DNA from: a virus | Reading direction: 5' to 3' (one strand) | IMG/VR virus record: IMGVR_UViG_3300044530_001255 | Span: 1 to 61,671 of that record | Length of the DNA: 61,671 nucleotides | Shown: piece after piece, positions 49,295 through 56,912 of the stretch | How positions within the stretch are numbered: the first letter of the stretch is position 1 | Layout of the letters: every line of letters begins with the position of its first letter | Position numbers and translations under genes: made by a program | The notes under the pieces: generated by a model | Databases searched by the model: none | What the model was told of the DNA's origin: nothing | What the model saw: the letters and a program-made list of their open reading frames with translations, nothing else

Positions 49295-49912
49295 ATGAAG
49301 AAATTCCTCGATTATCTACAAGAAGAAACCGCGAAAGCCCATGGGCTCCATGTATTCGACGTGGACGATACTCTTTTTCACACGACTGCCAAGATCCGTG
49401 TGATGAAGGGAAAGAAACAAGTCGCTTCTCTTTCTAATTCAGAATACAATACGCACAAACTTCCAGATGGTCATCACTATGACTTCTCGGAGTTTCGTTC
49501 TTCAGAAAAGTTCGATACTGAATCAAAACCAAATCAGCGTATGATTCAGAAGATGAAGCAATTGCACGACAAAACAAAGAAGGCTGGCGGCAAAGTCATT
49601 ATCAATACCGCTCGCGCTGACTTCGACGATAAAGATCGTTTTCTAGATGCTTTCCGCAAGCACAAAGTCGACATTGATAATATTCATGTTCACCGTGCAG
49701 GTAATATGAAAACTTCAGGCACTGTTGCTGATAAGAAAGCATCAATCATTCGCAATCAAATTCAAAAGGGAAATTATAAACATGTTTCTCTTTATGACGA
49801 CAGCGAACAAAATCTCAAGTCATTTTTAGATTTGAAGAAAGAATTTCCGCACATTAATTTTAATGCGCATCACGTGAAGCCAGATGGAAAGTCCAAACGT
49901 TACACTGGGTGA
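49295..49912 (+). CDS. HAD-superfamily phosphatase-like protein
   Basis: A 205-residue protein. FDVDDTLFHTTA (HAD motif I, DxD), NTARADFDDKD (motif II region) and LYDDSEQNLK (motif IV DD). The opening MKKFLDYLQEETAKAHGLHV resembles N-terminal tags of T4-like virion or late proteins. A late box sits directly upstream. Substrate unknown; polynucleotide 3'-phosphatase-like or nucleotide phosphatase activity is possible. Confidence 0.78.
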   Translation: MKKFLDYLQEETAKAHGLHVFDVDDTLFHTTAKIRVMKGKKQVASLSNSEYNTHKLPDGHHYDFSEFRSSEKFDTESKPNQRMIQKMKQLHDKTKKAGGKVIINTARADFDDKDRFLDAFRKHKVDIDNIHVHRAGNMKTSGTVADKKASIIRNQIQKGNYKHVSLYDDSEQNLKSFLDLKKEFPHINFNAHHVKPDGKSKRYTG

Positions 49913-49915
49913 TAT

Positions 49916-50245
49916 ATGCCAATTTATGAGTTTGTGAATACAAAGACAAAGAAACTTGAAGAACATTCAATGTCTATTTCTGCCTACGATCAGTTCAAGG
50001 CAGATAATCCGCATCTAGAAAGATATTACAGCGAACCACCATTGTATAGTTACAGTGGCACTGGTGATTTTGCAGGAAAGAAAACCGATAACACTTGGAA
50101 AGAAGTCATGAGCAAGATTGCTGAACAGAATCCTCGCTCGCCTCTTGCTGATAAAGTTTTGCGCAAGGACACCAAGCGCATTAAGACTGATCAAGTGTTA
50201 GAAAAGCATCGTAAAAAGCAAGCCGCTGCTCGAGCAGGGAAGTGA
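49916..50245 (+). CDS. FmdB-like protein lacking zinc cysteines
   Basis: A 109-residue protein. MPIYEFVNTKTKKLEEHSMS and the later WKEVMSKIAEQNPRSPLADK match the phage version of FmdB-like proteins, which normally have CxxC zinc ligands; none are present. C-terminal Lys/Arg/Ala tail. It starts three bases after the HAD gene. Function unknown. Confidence 0.65.
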   Translation: MPIYEFVNTKTKKLEEHSMSISAYDQFKADNPHLERYYSEPPLYSYSGTGDFAGKKTDNTWKEVMSKIAEQNPRSPLADKVLRKDTKRIKTDQVLEKHRKKQAAARAGK

Positions 50246-50252
50246 GGGGGTT

Positions 50253-51008
50253 TTGAGCAAGAAGAAAAATGGAAACACTAACACTTACATCGAAATAACG
50301 TCGGAAACTACGGAGAAAAAGCCACCGCGAATCAAAGCAGCGGAATTGAAAAAGTTCGAACCACTCACACCAAATCAGGCAAAATTCTTTGAAGCCTATG
50401 CTCGTGGAGATTACTTCACGATGCTCTGTGGTTCAGCAGGTACTGGTAAATCATTCATTGCATGTTACAAAGCAATTGAAGAAGTTCTTGATCGCTCATC
50501 ACCATTTCATCGCATCGTGATTGTTCGCTCTGCTGTTCAGTCTCGTGATCTTGGATTCACTCCAGGATCCGTAGAAGAAAAGATGAGTTTGTATGAACAA
50601 CCATATATGCAAATCTGTCATACGCTGTTTGGTCGTCGTGATGCATATGACGCAATGAAGGAATGCGGTCGTATTGAGTTTATCTCTACTAGTTTCATTC
50701 GTGGTATGAGTTTCGATGATGCTGTGATCATCGTCGACGAATGTCAGAATATGACTTGGGAAGAATTGACAACAATTATGACTCGTGTTGGTCATCGTTC
50801 TAAGATCATCTTCTGTGGCGATTACAAACAGACAGATTTATATCGCAATACCAAGGACAAGAGTGGACTTCGAAAGTTCCACGAAGTTGCCAAGACTATG
50901 AAGTCGTTCACCAATATCGAGTTTACGACAGAGGATATCGTCCGCAGTAGTCTTGTCAAGGACTTCTTGATTGCTGTTGAGAAATACGAAAGACAAGAAA
51001 ATACTTGA
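50253..51008 (+). CDS. phoH: PhoH-like ATPase (TTG start)
   Basis: A 251-residue protein. Walker A GSAGTGKS (60-67), Walker B VIIVDECQN, and GDYKQTDL sensor-like segment. Phage PhoH proteins are widespread in marine viruses; RNA helicase-like or phosphate-stress roles have been proposed. Start TTG with a GAGGGGG ribosome site. Confidence 0.9.
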   Translation: MSKKKNGNTNTYIEITSETTEKKPPRIKAAELKKFEPLTPNQAKFFEAYARGDYFTMLCGSAGTGKSFIACYKAIEEVLDRSSPFHRIVIVRSAVQSRDLGFTPGSVEEKMSLYEQPYMQICHTLFGRRDAYDAMKECGRIEFISTSFIRGMSFDDAVIIVDECQNMTWEELTTIMTRVGHRSKIIFCGDYKQTDLYRNTKDKSGLRKFHEVAKTMKSFTNIEFTTEDIVRSSLVKDFLIAVEKYERQENT

Positions 51009-51033
51009 CTTTTACTTGACTTTGTTATACAAT
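51005..51033 (+). promoter_or_regulatory. sigma70 promoter before the nuclease gene
   Basis: TTGACT (51005-51010), 17-bp spacer, TACAAT (51028-51033); close to consensus. Overlaps the end of phoH. Confidence 0.75.
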
Positions 51034-51066
51034 AGACTATGTCGGTTTTGATAGAGATACTTTATA

Positions 51067-51753
51067 ATGTTTAACCATATACACCATGATTTCCCCAAAC
51101 TCTTGCAAGAGAACGTCGACGGCACTCGCTGTTATGTAACACCAACAGGGGAAAAGTATCCTTCTGTCACGACAGTTCTTTCTGATTATGGGAAAGAAGC
51201 AATTCTAGAATGGCGCAAGAGAGTCGGTGAAGCCAAAGCAAACGAAGTCTCTCGCAAAGCCACCACTCGAGGGACTAGCGTCCACAAAGCACTCGAGATG
51301 TATCTTAAGAATGAGGACATCTCCTCTCTCGAAATGTTGCCGAACGTCAAGTCTCTTTTCGTTCGAATGAAGCAAGAAATAGATGCAAAGGTCAATAACA
51401 TCCATTGCTTGGAAGATCGTTTGTTCTCTCACGAACTCAAACTTGCTGGAACCGTAGACTGTATTGCGGAACATAACGGCATTCTTTCTGTGATCGACTT
51501 TAAGACTTCCGTTCGCCTCAAGAAGAAAGAAAACATCGGCAACTACTTTATGCAAGCCGCTGCCTATCGCCAGATGTTCTACGAGATGACTGGTCTAGAT
51601 GCCAAGCAAGTCATTATTCTGATTGGTGTTGATACGGCGAACTTTTGCCAAACTCTTGTCGTAAAAGAGGATGAGTTAGAACTCCACAAGCAAGAATTAC
51701 TGAAATACATCGAGGCATATCGAACCAAGAATAATTTGCCCTTGCTTGCGTAA
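51067..51753 (+). CDS. PD-(D/E)XK nuclease (Cas4/RecB-like)
   Basis: A 228-residue protein. GTSVHKALEMYL (His motif), LAGTVDCIAEHNGILSVIDF followed by KTS (D-x(n)-D-x-K), and YFMQAAAYRQMFYEMTG (QxxxY motif) are the Cas4/AddB/RecB-type set. A DNA exonuclease for recombination or host-DNA degradation. Own promoter. Confidence 0.88.
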   Translation: MFNHIHHDFPKLLQENVDGTRCYVTPTGEKYPSVTTVLSDYGKEAILEWRKRVGEAKANEVSRKATTRGTSVHKALEMYLKNEDISSLEMLPNVKSLFVRMKQEIDAKVNNIHCLEDRLFSHELKLAGTVDCIAEHNGILSVIDFKTSVRLKKKENIGNYFMQAAAYRQMFYEMTGLDAKQVIILIGVDTANFCQTLVVKEDELELHKQELLKYIEAYRTKNNLPLLA

Positions 51754-51764
51754 TGTAGTACAAT
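51736..51764 (+). promoter_or_regulatory. sigma70 promoter before the glycine-zipper gene
   Basis: TTGCCC (51736-51741), 17-bp spacer, TACAAT (51759-51764). ATG 51788 has GGAG. Confidence 0.65.
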
Positions 51765-51787
51765 ATATCTGTCTTTTGGAGAATTAA

Positions 51788-52189
51788 ATGAAATGTATTC
51801 CTGTTATAATTGCAAGCCTTCTTCTTGGCTTCTCAAGCACCGTCGCAAACACCCAAAGTACGGAACAAGTGTTGGGTGCAATTGCTGGCGGCGCACTTGG
51901 CAGCACTATTGGAGACGGTGATGGGCAAAAGGCTGCTACAGTCATTGGAGCCATTATCGGTTATCGTATGGGTGAGCGTGTATTGCGTTCTGATGAACAT
52001 CGTGATTTTATGAGATTGGATCAAAATGATTTTCGTCGCTGGTGTCGTTCTGAAGTTCCGCATCGCTATGAGCAATATTCAAATCTTCGTGATCGATGGA
52101 TTGCTGGATGCGTAACTCGTTTACAACGTCAACAACGCGAACTTGAAAGACAAGCATTTGAGGATGGATTAAATGGATCTGCCAATTAA
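51788..52189 (+). CDS. exported glycine-zipper (17 kDa antigen-like) protein
   Basis: A 133-residue protein with signal peptide (1-20), then VLGAIAGGALGSTIGDGDGQ and AATVIGAIIGYRMGERVL, the glycine-zipper 2TM pattern of Rickettsia 17-kDa-like proteins. The C-terminal half is soluble with two cysteines (RWCRSEV, AGCVTRL). No lipobox. Likely acts at the outer membrane. Confidence 0.75.
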   Translation: MKCIPVIIASLLLGFSSTVANTQSTEQVLGAIAGGALGSTIGDGDGQKAATVIGAIIGYRMGERVLRSDEHRDFMRLDQNDFRRWCRSEVPHRYEQYSNLRDRWIAGCVTRLQRQQRELERQAFEDGLNGSAN

Positions 52190-52337
52190 TATTGATGAAT
52201 TGCGTGATGTTGTAATTGCTCTTCAAAAAGACAATCAACTTGAACTTGCTGATCGCCTCAAACTTGTTGAGCAATTAATTATCGAAGGCAAGCCATACAA
52301 GAAAATTCTTCGCGAAGAGTATGGGATTGTGGCGTGA
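52173..52337 (+). CDS. small helical protein (54 aa)
   Basis: MDLPINIDELRDVVIALQKD then ADRLKLVEQLIIEGKPYKKI; resembles short phage helical proteins. Overlaps both neighbours. Confidence 0.6.
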   Translation: MDLPINIDELRDVVIALQKDNQLELADRLKLVEQLIIEGKPYKKILREEYGIVA

Positions 52338-52687
52338 CTTTTGATCAAATCATTTGGACGTTTTCCCTTTGGGCTTTTTTAATCGGAACTGTCTACGCTC
52401 TCACAGGATGGCAAAAAATTATTGATTGTTACCACATGTGGTTCACTCGAGAATATTGGAAGCCATATAATATTGTTGAGGCTGCAAGTTGGTTCGCAAA
52501 AGCAATCATTATTATTCCTGGGCTCGTATTTGGAATACAAATCTGGTGGCTCTATTTTTTTGCTTTGCTAACTAGTTTGACATTGATTTGGGCATCAAAT
52601 GAAAAACTTCTCCCAACATTGGTTGGATTTAACACTCTTTGGGTTTGGTTGGCAGTTGCAGTTATCGTACAAAATTTAATCAATTAA
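52334..52687 (+). CDS. integral membrane protein (117 aa, GTG start)
   Basis: Four predicted membrane helices, aromatic-rich (LWAFLIGTVYALTGW and LLPTLVGFNTLWVWLAVAVI). GTG start overlaps the upstream TGA (GTGA). Unknown function. Confidence 0.6.
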   Translation: MTFDQIIWTFSLWAFLIGTVYALTGWQKIIDCYHMWFTREYWKPYNIVEAASWFAKAIIIIPGLVFGIQIWWLYFFALLTSLTLIWASNEKLLPTLVGFNTLWVWLAVAVIVQNLIN

Positions 52688-52765
52688 TTTTACCTATCAT
52701 TTCGATTAAATTAATTTATCGCAAAAACGATGAATTGTAGTAGCATTTTGCATATATACGTTTGT

Positions 52766-52787
52766 GTATAGGTTTCGTATAGGTTTT
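52766..52787 (+). repeat. tandem 11-bp repeats upstream of ahpC
   Basis: GTATAGGTTTC (52766-52776) followed directly by GTATAGGTTTT (52777-52787). One-helical-turn spacing suggests an activator site for the redox operon. The 52688-52765 part is A+T-rich without a clear promoter. Confidence 0.5.
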
Positions 52788-52807
52788 CATTATACAGGAG
52801 TTTGAAA

Positions 52808-53392
52808 ATGAATAGAATGAAGACAGTTGGAGATAAGGTAAAGAATTTCGCAGTTACTGGTGTCAAGCCAGGAGCATTGACGCCAGATAATGCTTTTGAA
52901 ACGATTACAGATCTTTCTTTTGAAGGTAAGTGGAAGGTCGTTGTGTTTTATCCAAAGGACTTCACCTTTGTTTGCCCAACAGAAATCGTTGCCTATGATA
53001 AGTTGAATTCAGACTTTGCTGACCGCGATGCGGTTCTTTTGATCGGTTCAACAGACAACGAGTTCTGTAAGTTGGCATGGAAGAATGCTCACGAAGATCT
53101 AAAGAAAACCACTTGCTGGTTCTTTGCTGATACAGCACGCGACCTTGAAGATGTTTGGGACGAAGATACACAAAGTCTGGTTCAACAACTTGGTGTATTC
53201 TACAAGCCAGCAGGTGCTGCTCTTCGTGCAACATTCATTGTCGATCCTGACAATATCATTCAGCATGTGACTGTGAATAATCTAAACGTCGGACGCAATC
53301 CAGAGGAAACACTTCGTATCCTCGATGCTTTGCAGACGGGTGAACTTTGCCAGTGCAATCGTCAGGTTGGTGAAGCAACTCTCTCAAAATAA
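52808..53392 (+). CDS. ahpC: peroxiredoxin AhpC
   Basis: A 194-residue typical 2-Cys peroxiredoxin. Peroxidatic C56 in FYPKDFTFVCPTEIVAYDKL; resolving cysteine region ELCQCN (C181/C183). AGGAG lies seven bases before ATG 52808. It reduces hydrogen and alkyl peroxides. With ahpD downstream, a complete AhpC-AhpD couple is encoded. Confidence 0.95.
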   Translation: MNRMKTVGDKVKNFAVTGVKPGALTPDNAFETITDLSFEGKWKVVVFYPKDFTFVCPTEIVAYDKLNSDFADRDAVLLIGSTDNEFCKLAWKNAHEDLKKTTCWFFADTARDLEDVWDEDTQSLVQQLGVFYKPAGAALRATFIVDPDNIIQHVTVNNLNVGRNPEETLRILDALQTGELCQCNRQVGEATLSK

Positions 53393-53407
53393 AGGAAAGA
53401 AACTTAA

Positions 53408-53656
53408 ATGAAAAAACTAATCATTGGATTGATGATGTTATCTGCGCCAGCGATGGCTCAAGATCGTGTGGCTCAGTATGACTTTGACAAGGACGGCAAA
53501 GTTTCATTTGAAGATGTAAATCGTTATTGCACAGTATCAAAGGGTCTCTTTGATCGTGCTGATAAGGATGGTGATGGCTTTTTAACAAATGCAGAAATGC
53601 GTCAAGCAAGACGTTATTTGTTTGATCGCTGCATGGAAGTACCAAAGGACGCTTAA
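53408..53656 (+). CDS. secreted EF-hand protein
   Basis: An 82-residue protein with signal peptide (MKKLIIGLMMLSAPAMA) and two EF-hand loops, DFDKDGKVSFED and D-KDGDGFLTNAE, each with correct calcium ligands. Exported to the periplasm. Its place between ahpC and rubredoxin is unexplained. Confidence 0.82.
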   Translation: MKKLIIGLMMLSAPAMAQDRVAQYDFDKDGKVSFEDVNRYCTVSKGLFDRADKDGDGFLTNAEMRQARRYLFDRCMEVPKDA

Positions 53657-53659
53657 TTT

Positions 53660-53812
53660 ATGTCTAACAAACAAGTCGATCATGTTTGCATTATTTGCGG
53701 ATGGAAGTATGACGGTAGATATGGAGATTGGGAAAGTTTAACTGATGACTTTGAATGTCCAGAATGTCGCTCAGAGAAAGACTTGTTTGAAGAGAAGGAG
53801 ATAAAAGAATGA
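53660..53812 (+). CDS. rubredoxin
   Basis: A 50-residue protein with CIICGWKYD (C10, C13) and DDFECPECRSEKDLF (C33, C36), the four-cysteine iron site of rubredoxin with a shortened middle loop. A one-electron carrier; neighbours suggest it helps reduce AhpC/AhpD or a related oxygenase, but that is inference. ATGA overlap with ahpD. Confidence 0.85.
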   Translation: MSNKQVDHVCIICGWKYDGRYGDWESLTDDFECPECRSEKDLFEEKEIKE

Positions 53813-54321
53813 ATTGGGTCAATGTAGTTAAAGAAGGTCTACCAGATTACGCAAAAGATACAAAGTTGAATCTTGATGCAGTGTTACTTCGCAGTTCCCT
53901 TGACCCATTGGTTGCGCAAGGATGCGCACTTGCAGCAGCATTTGCCGCAGGTAATTCTCGATTAGCAACAGCAATCGACGCAGAGTTCGAGGACCGTAAG
54001 GAAGCGGACGCTGCGTTGACTGCTGCTGCAATTATGGCTCAAAATAATGTTTGGTATCCATACGTTGAAATGGCTGATGATCCTGCGCTTAAAGGATTGC
54101 CTGCATTACTTCGTATGAATGGAATTATTAATCACGGTGGCACTTCAAAGGTCAATTTTGAAGCATATTCTCTCGCTGCCTCAATCGTAGGCAAATGCCA
54201 CTTCTGTGTAAAGGCGCACTATGATACTCTCAAGAAAGAGGGTATGACAGTTGAGCAACTCCGCGACGTCGGTCGTATTGCTGCAGTTGTCAATTCAGTC
54301 GCAAAAGTTCTTGCTGGCTAA
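53809..54321 (+). CDS. ahpD: alkylhydroperoxidase AhpD
   Basis: A 170-residue protein. E118, C130-H-F-C133 and H137 (VGKCHFCVKAH) fall at the same residue numbers as the catalytic set of Mycobacterium tuberculosis AhpD. It reduces peroxides and regenerates AhpC. Length fits the family. Confidence 0.93.
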   Translation: MNWVNVVKEGLPDYAKDTKLNLDAVLLRSSLDPLVAQGCALAAAFAAGNSRLATAIDAEFEDRKEADAALTAAAIMAQNNVWYPYVEMADDPALKGLPALLRMNGIINHGGTSKVNFEAYSLAASIVGKCHFCVKAHYDTLKKEGMTVEQLRDVGRIAAVVNSVAKVLAG

Positions 54322-54356
54322 ATAATACTACCTTTTTCTATTATTGGGAGTATAAT

Positions 54357-54515
54357 ATGTCTGAAGTGAAACAATATCCATGCGCATGCGGACGCAGTCC
54401 AACTGGCTATTGCGTTGGCTTGCATGCAATGACAACTGAGCAGTACAAGAGATATCTTGAGGAGCAGCAGAAGTCGTTGAATGAGCAAACCAAACCACAG
54501 TTTCTAATTGACTAA
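54357..54515 (+). CDS. CDGSH-like small iron-sulfur candidate
   Basis: A 52-residue protein with CACGRSPTGYCVGLH, which matches C-x-C-x2-S-x4-C-x-G-x-H, one residue short of the CDGSH 2Fe-2S motif. Small proteins of this pattern occur in T4-like phages. Metal binding is likely; the CDGSH label is tentative. Confidence 0.6.
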   Translation: MSEVKQYPCACGRSPTGYCVGLHAMTTEQYKRYLEEQQKSLNEQTKPQFLID

Positions 54516-54526
54516 AGAATAATATT

Positions 54527-54676
54527 ATGAAGATTGAAGTGAATGAAAATACCGTTGAAGTGCATGTTGACAAAGAAGTCAGGAAAGAATTGACTGAACT
54601 CGGCATCGATGTTGACAAAGAAATTCAACAAGGTATTGAGCGGGGTTTGTCTGGACAAGTAATAGATCAAAAATAA
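54527..54676 (+). CDS. small hypothetical protein (49 aa)
   Basis: MKIEVNENTVEVHVDKEVRK; repeats of VDKE. Ends two bases before the first tmRNA piece. Confidence 0.55.
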   Translation: MKIEVNENTVEVHVDKEVRKELTELGIDVDKEIQQGIERGLSGQVIDQK

Positions 54677-54677
54677 T

Positions 54678-54960
54678 GGTTGTAAACTGACAACTAAAGG
54701 TGTTCTGGACTCGGGTTCGACCCCCGACATCTCCACCAAATGCCCATCACCTCTGCAGTAATGTACGTGATGGCTATCTGACGGGGATGAATTTGGCTTC
54801 GACAGGGCAAGTAATAACCTGACAGCAACCAGTGAGGCGACTGACTCAATCAGCGCAAAAAACGTAAATGCAAACGATGATTCATTTACACCTATGGCTC
54901 TCGCTGCCTAATAAGCACATTGAGTACAAAGAGTTGACCGCTCGGTAACAGAAAGGTCTG
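54678..54960 (+). ncRNA. ssrA: circularly permuted (two-piece) tmRNA
   Basis: Acceptor piece first: T arm TCGGG-TTCGACC-CCCGA, then CATCTCC-A-CCA (54728-54738). A 44-nt intervening segment follows, then the coding piece from 54783 with GGGGATG pairing to CATCTCC. The tag frame GCA at 54870 reads ANDDSFTPMALAA and ends in tandem TAA (54909-54914). GGTTGT (54678-54683) can pair with ATAACC (54814-54819) as the inter-piece helix. Permuted order is the alphaproteobacterial form. It rescues stalled ribosomes and marks proteins for ClpXP-type degradation. Confidence 0.88.
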
Positions 54961-54992
54961 GGGTGGTGGTGCGAACCACCACCCTTTTCTTT
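54961..54992 (+). terminator. terminator of the tmRNA gene
   Basis: GGGTGGTGGT-GCGA-ACCACCACCC followed by TTTTCTTT. Confidence 0.88.
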
Positions 54993-55018
54993 CCACTGCA
55001 ATAATGGAGACTCGAAAC

Positions 55019-55657
55019 ATGAATGCAGTAGATATATTACATAATGTTGAAAAATATTTTGATCGCAATCACAATTTGTTCTGTATGTGGGGTGGATTAT
55101 TCTGCCTAATATTTTTCGGAATCTTTATACCATACAGAATGTTAGCAATACAAGAAGCATCCCTGACTGCTCAACTGTCAGCATATCAAACTCAGAATAC
55201 ATATCTTGCTACCCAAGTCAATGATATGTCTCGCGAGATGAAATTCTTGCAACTCAGTTATGACGAAAAGCAAAAAGTCATGCGAGAGGTCGATTGCCTT
55301 GCGAAGAACATTTACTTCGAAGCAAAGGGCGAACCACGGGCTGGTAAAATTGCAGTTGCTGAAGTGACGATGAATCGCGTCAAGAGCAAGCAATTCCCTC
55401 GTTCTGTTTGTGGTGTCGTCTATCAAAAGACTAAAGGTACTTGCCAATTTTCTTGGGTGTGTGAAGGCAAGAAAGCAATTATCAATCGTGCGGCATGGAA
55501 AGAGTCCTTGCAAATTGCAGAGACTATATTGATTTTAGACAGGAAGTATGGTATAATTGGATCTGCAAAGTATTTTCACGCAGATTATGTTGATCCTTCT
55601 TGGGCAGAAAAGAAGAAATTGATTCGCAAGATTGGCAATCATATATTTTATCATTGA
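55019..55657 (+). CDS. membrane-anchored SleB-type cell wall hydrolase
   Basis: About 212 residues; ATG 55019 is favoured by GGAG nine bases upstream. One N-terminal membrane helix (about 20-40), a short coiled coil, then the Hydrolase_2/SleB domain: LAKNIYFEAKGEPRAGKIAV (catalytic Glu), SVCGVVYQK and CQFSWVCEGKK. SleB-like enzymes are lytic transglycosylases that cut peptidoglycan glycans. The helix may act as a signal-anchor so that lysis is timed. Candidate endolysin of this phage. Confidence 0.85.
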   Translation: MNAVDILHNVEKYFDRNHNLFCMWGGLFCLIFFGIFIPYRMLAIQEASLTAQLSAYQTQNTYLATQVNDMSREMKFLQLSYDEKQKVMREVDCLAKNIYFEAKGEPRAGKIAVAEVTMNRVKSKQFPRSVCGVVYQKTKGTCQFSWVCEGKKAIINRAAWKESLQIAETILILDRKYGIIGSAKYFHADYVDPSWAEKKKLIRKIGNHIFYH

Positions 55658-55663
55658 GGTTCT

Positions 55664-56686
55664 ATGAGAATCATTGAAGACGTTAAGTTGGACTATAAAG
55701 ATGTCCTCATCACTCCGAAACGATCTAGTCTTTCTTCAAGAAGCGAAGTAAATCTAGAAAGAACATTTACTTTCAGAAGTGGCAATAGTTGGAAAGGTGT
55801 TCCAATTATTGCTGCCAACATGGATGGTGTTGGTACTTTCGAAATGGATTTAGAGTTCGCCAAACATAATTGTTTGGTTGCTTTGACTAAACATTATGGT
55901 GCGCCTGAATTAATTAGTCACTTTACGCGAAGATTAGATAGCACCATTTATTCTCTTGGCACTTCCAGTGAAGATTTAAAGAAATTCGATGATGTATACA
56001 ATACCGTTGGAAATCGATACATGAGAGTTTGTATTGATGTTGCGAATGGTTACACACAAGCCTTTGTAAATTTCGTTCGCCATTTCCGCGACCGTTATCC
56101 TTATGTTGTATTGATGGCAGGTAATGTCGTCACACCAGAAATGACAGAAGAACTAATTCTCGCAGGTGTTGACATCGTGAAGGTTGGTATTGGTCCTGGT
56201 TCTGTTTGCACTACACGCAAAAAGACAGGCGTCGGCTACCCGCAGTTGAGTGCGGTTATCGAGTGTGCTGATGCTGCTCATGGTCTCAAGGGTCACATCA
56301 TAGCGGATGGAGGGTGTTCCGTTCCTGGAGACGTAGTGAAAGCATTTGCTGCGGGAGCCGATTTCGTGATGCTTGGTGGAATGTTGGCAGGTCACAAGGA
56401 AGGTGGTGCATCACCACTTGGTGGAAATAAATTCTACGGCATGAGTTCTGATACTGCAATGGATTTACATAATGGTGGTGTTGCTAATTACAGAGCATCT
56501 GAAGGCAAGACCGTAGAGATTCCATATCGTGGCGAGGTGAAACTTACGATGCAAGATATTTTGGGTGGACTTCGTTCGGCATGTACTTATGTGGGGGCAA
56601 GTGAATTGAAAGAACTGAGCAAGCGAACTACTTTTGTTCGTGTGACTCAGCAATTGAACAATTCCTTGAGTGCATATGAGGTCTAA
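55664..56686 (+). CDS. guaC: GMP reductase
   Basis: A 340-residue TIM-barrel protein without CBS domains, so not IMP dehydrogenase. Catalytic C182 in [48 protein letters not shown] and [20 protein letters not shown] follow GuaC closely. It converts GMP to IMP with NADPH. A phage may use it to balance purines for an A+T-rich genome; that is inference. GAGGTTCT ribosome site. Confidence 0.93.
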   Translation: MRIIEDVKLDYKDVLITPKRSSLSSRSEVNLERTFTFRSGNSWKGVPIIAANMDGVGTFEMDLEFAKHNCLVALTKHYGAPELISHFTRRLDSTIYSLGTSSEDLKKFDDVYNTVGNRYMRVCIDVANGYTQAFVNFVRHFRDRYPYVVLMAGNVVTPEMTEELILAGVDIVKVGIGPGSVCTTRKKTGVGYPQLSAVIECADAAHGLKGHIIADGGCSVPGDVVKAFAAGADFVMLGGMLAGHKEGGASPLGGNKFYGMSSDTAMDLHNGGVANYRASEGKTVEIPYRGEVKLTMQDILGGLRSACTYVGASELKELSKRTTFVRVTQQLNNSLSAYEV

Positions 56687-56690
56687 TAGA

Positions 56691-56912
56691 ATGGCAAGCC
56701 GCGAAGAAAAGAATAACTTCTCTATGATGATTATGAACTTGGCAATTTCAGAAAAGATTGATCATATGGATGCAATCACTTCATATTGTGAAAGAAATAA
56801 TCTAGAAATTGAAGTTGCTGCTACACTAATTAATGATTCTCTTAAAAGCATCATTCAAGGTGAAGCAATGGAGTTACGATTCTTACCGAGATCAAGTAAG
56901 TTGCCTTTGTGA
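56691..56912 (+). CDS. gp33: late-transcription coactivator gp33-like
   Basis: A 73-residue protein from ATG 56691. KIDHMDAITSYCERNNLEIE and ATLINDSLKSIIQGEAMELR, ending LPRSSKLPL, match the marine T4-like gp33 pattern. In T4, gp33 bridges RNA polymerase and the sliding clamp so that gp55 can read TATAAATA promoters, and such boxes are present in this window. Confidence 0.72.
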   Translation: MASREEKNNFSMMIMNLAISEKIDHMDAITSYCERNNLEIEVAATLINDSLKSIIQGEAMELRFLPRSSKLPL

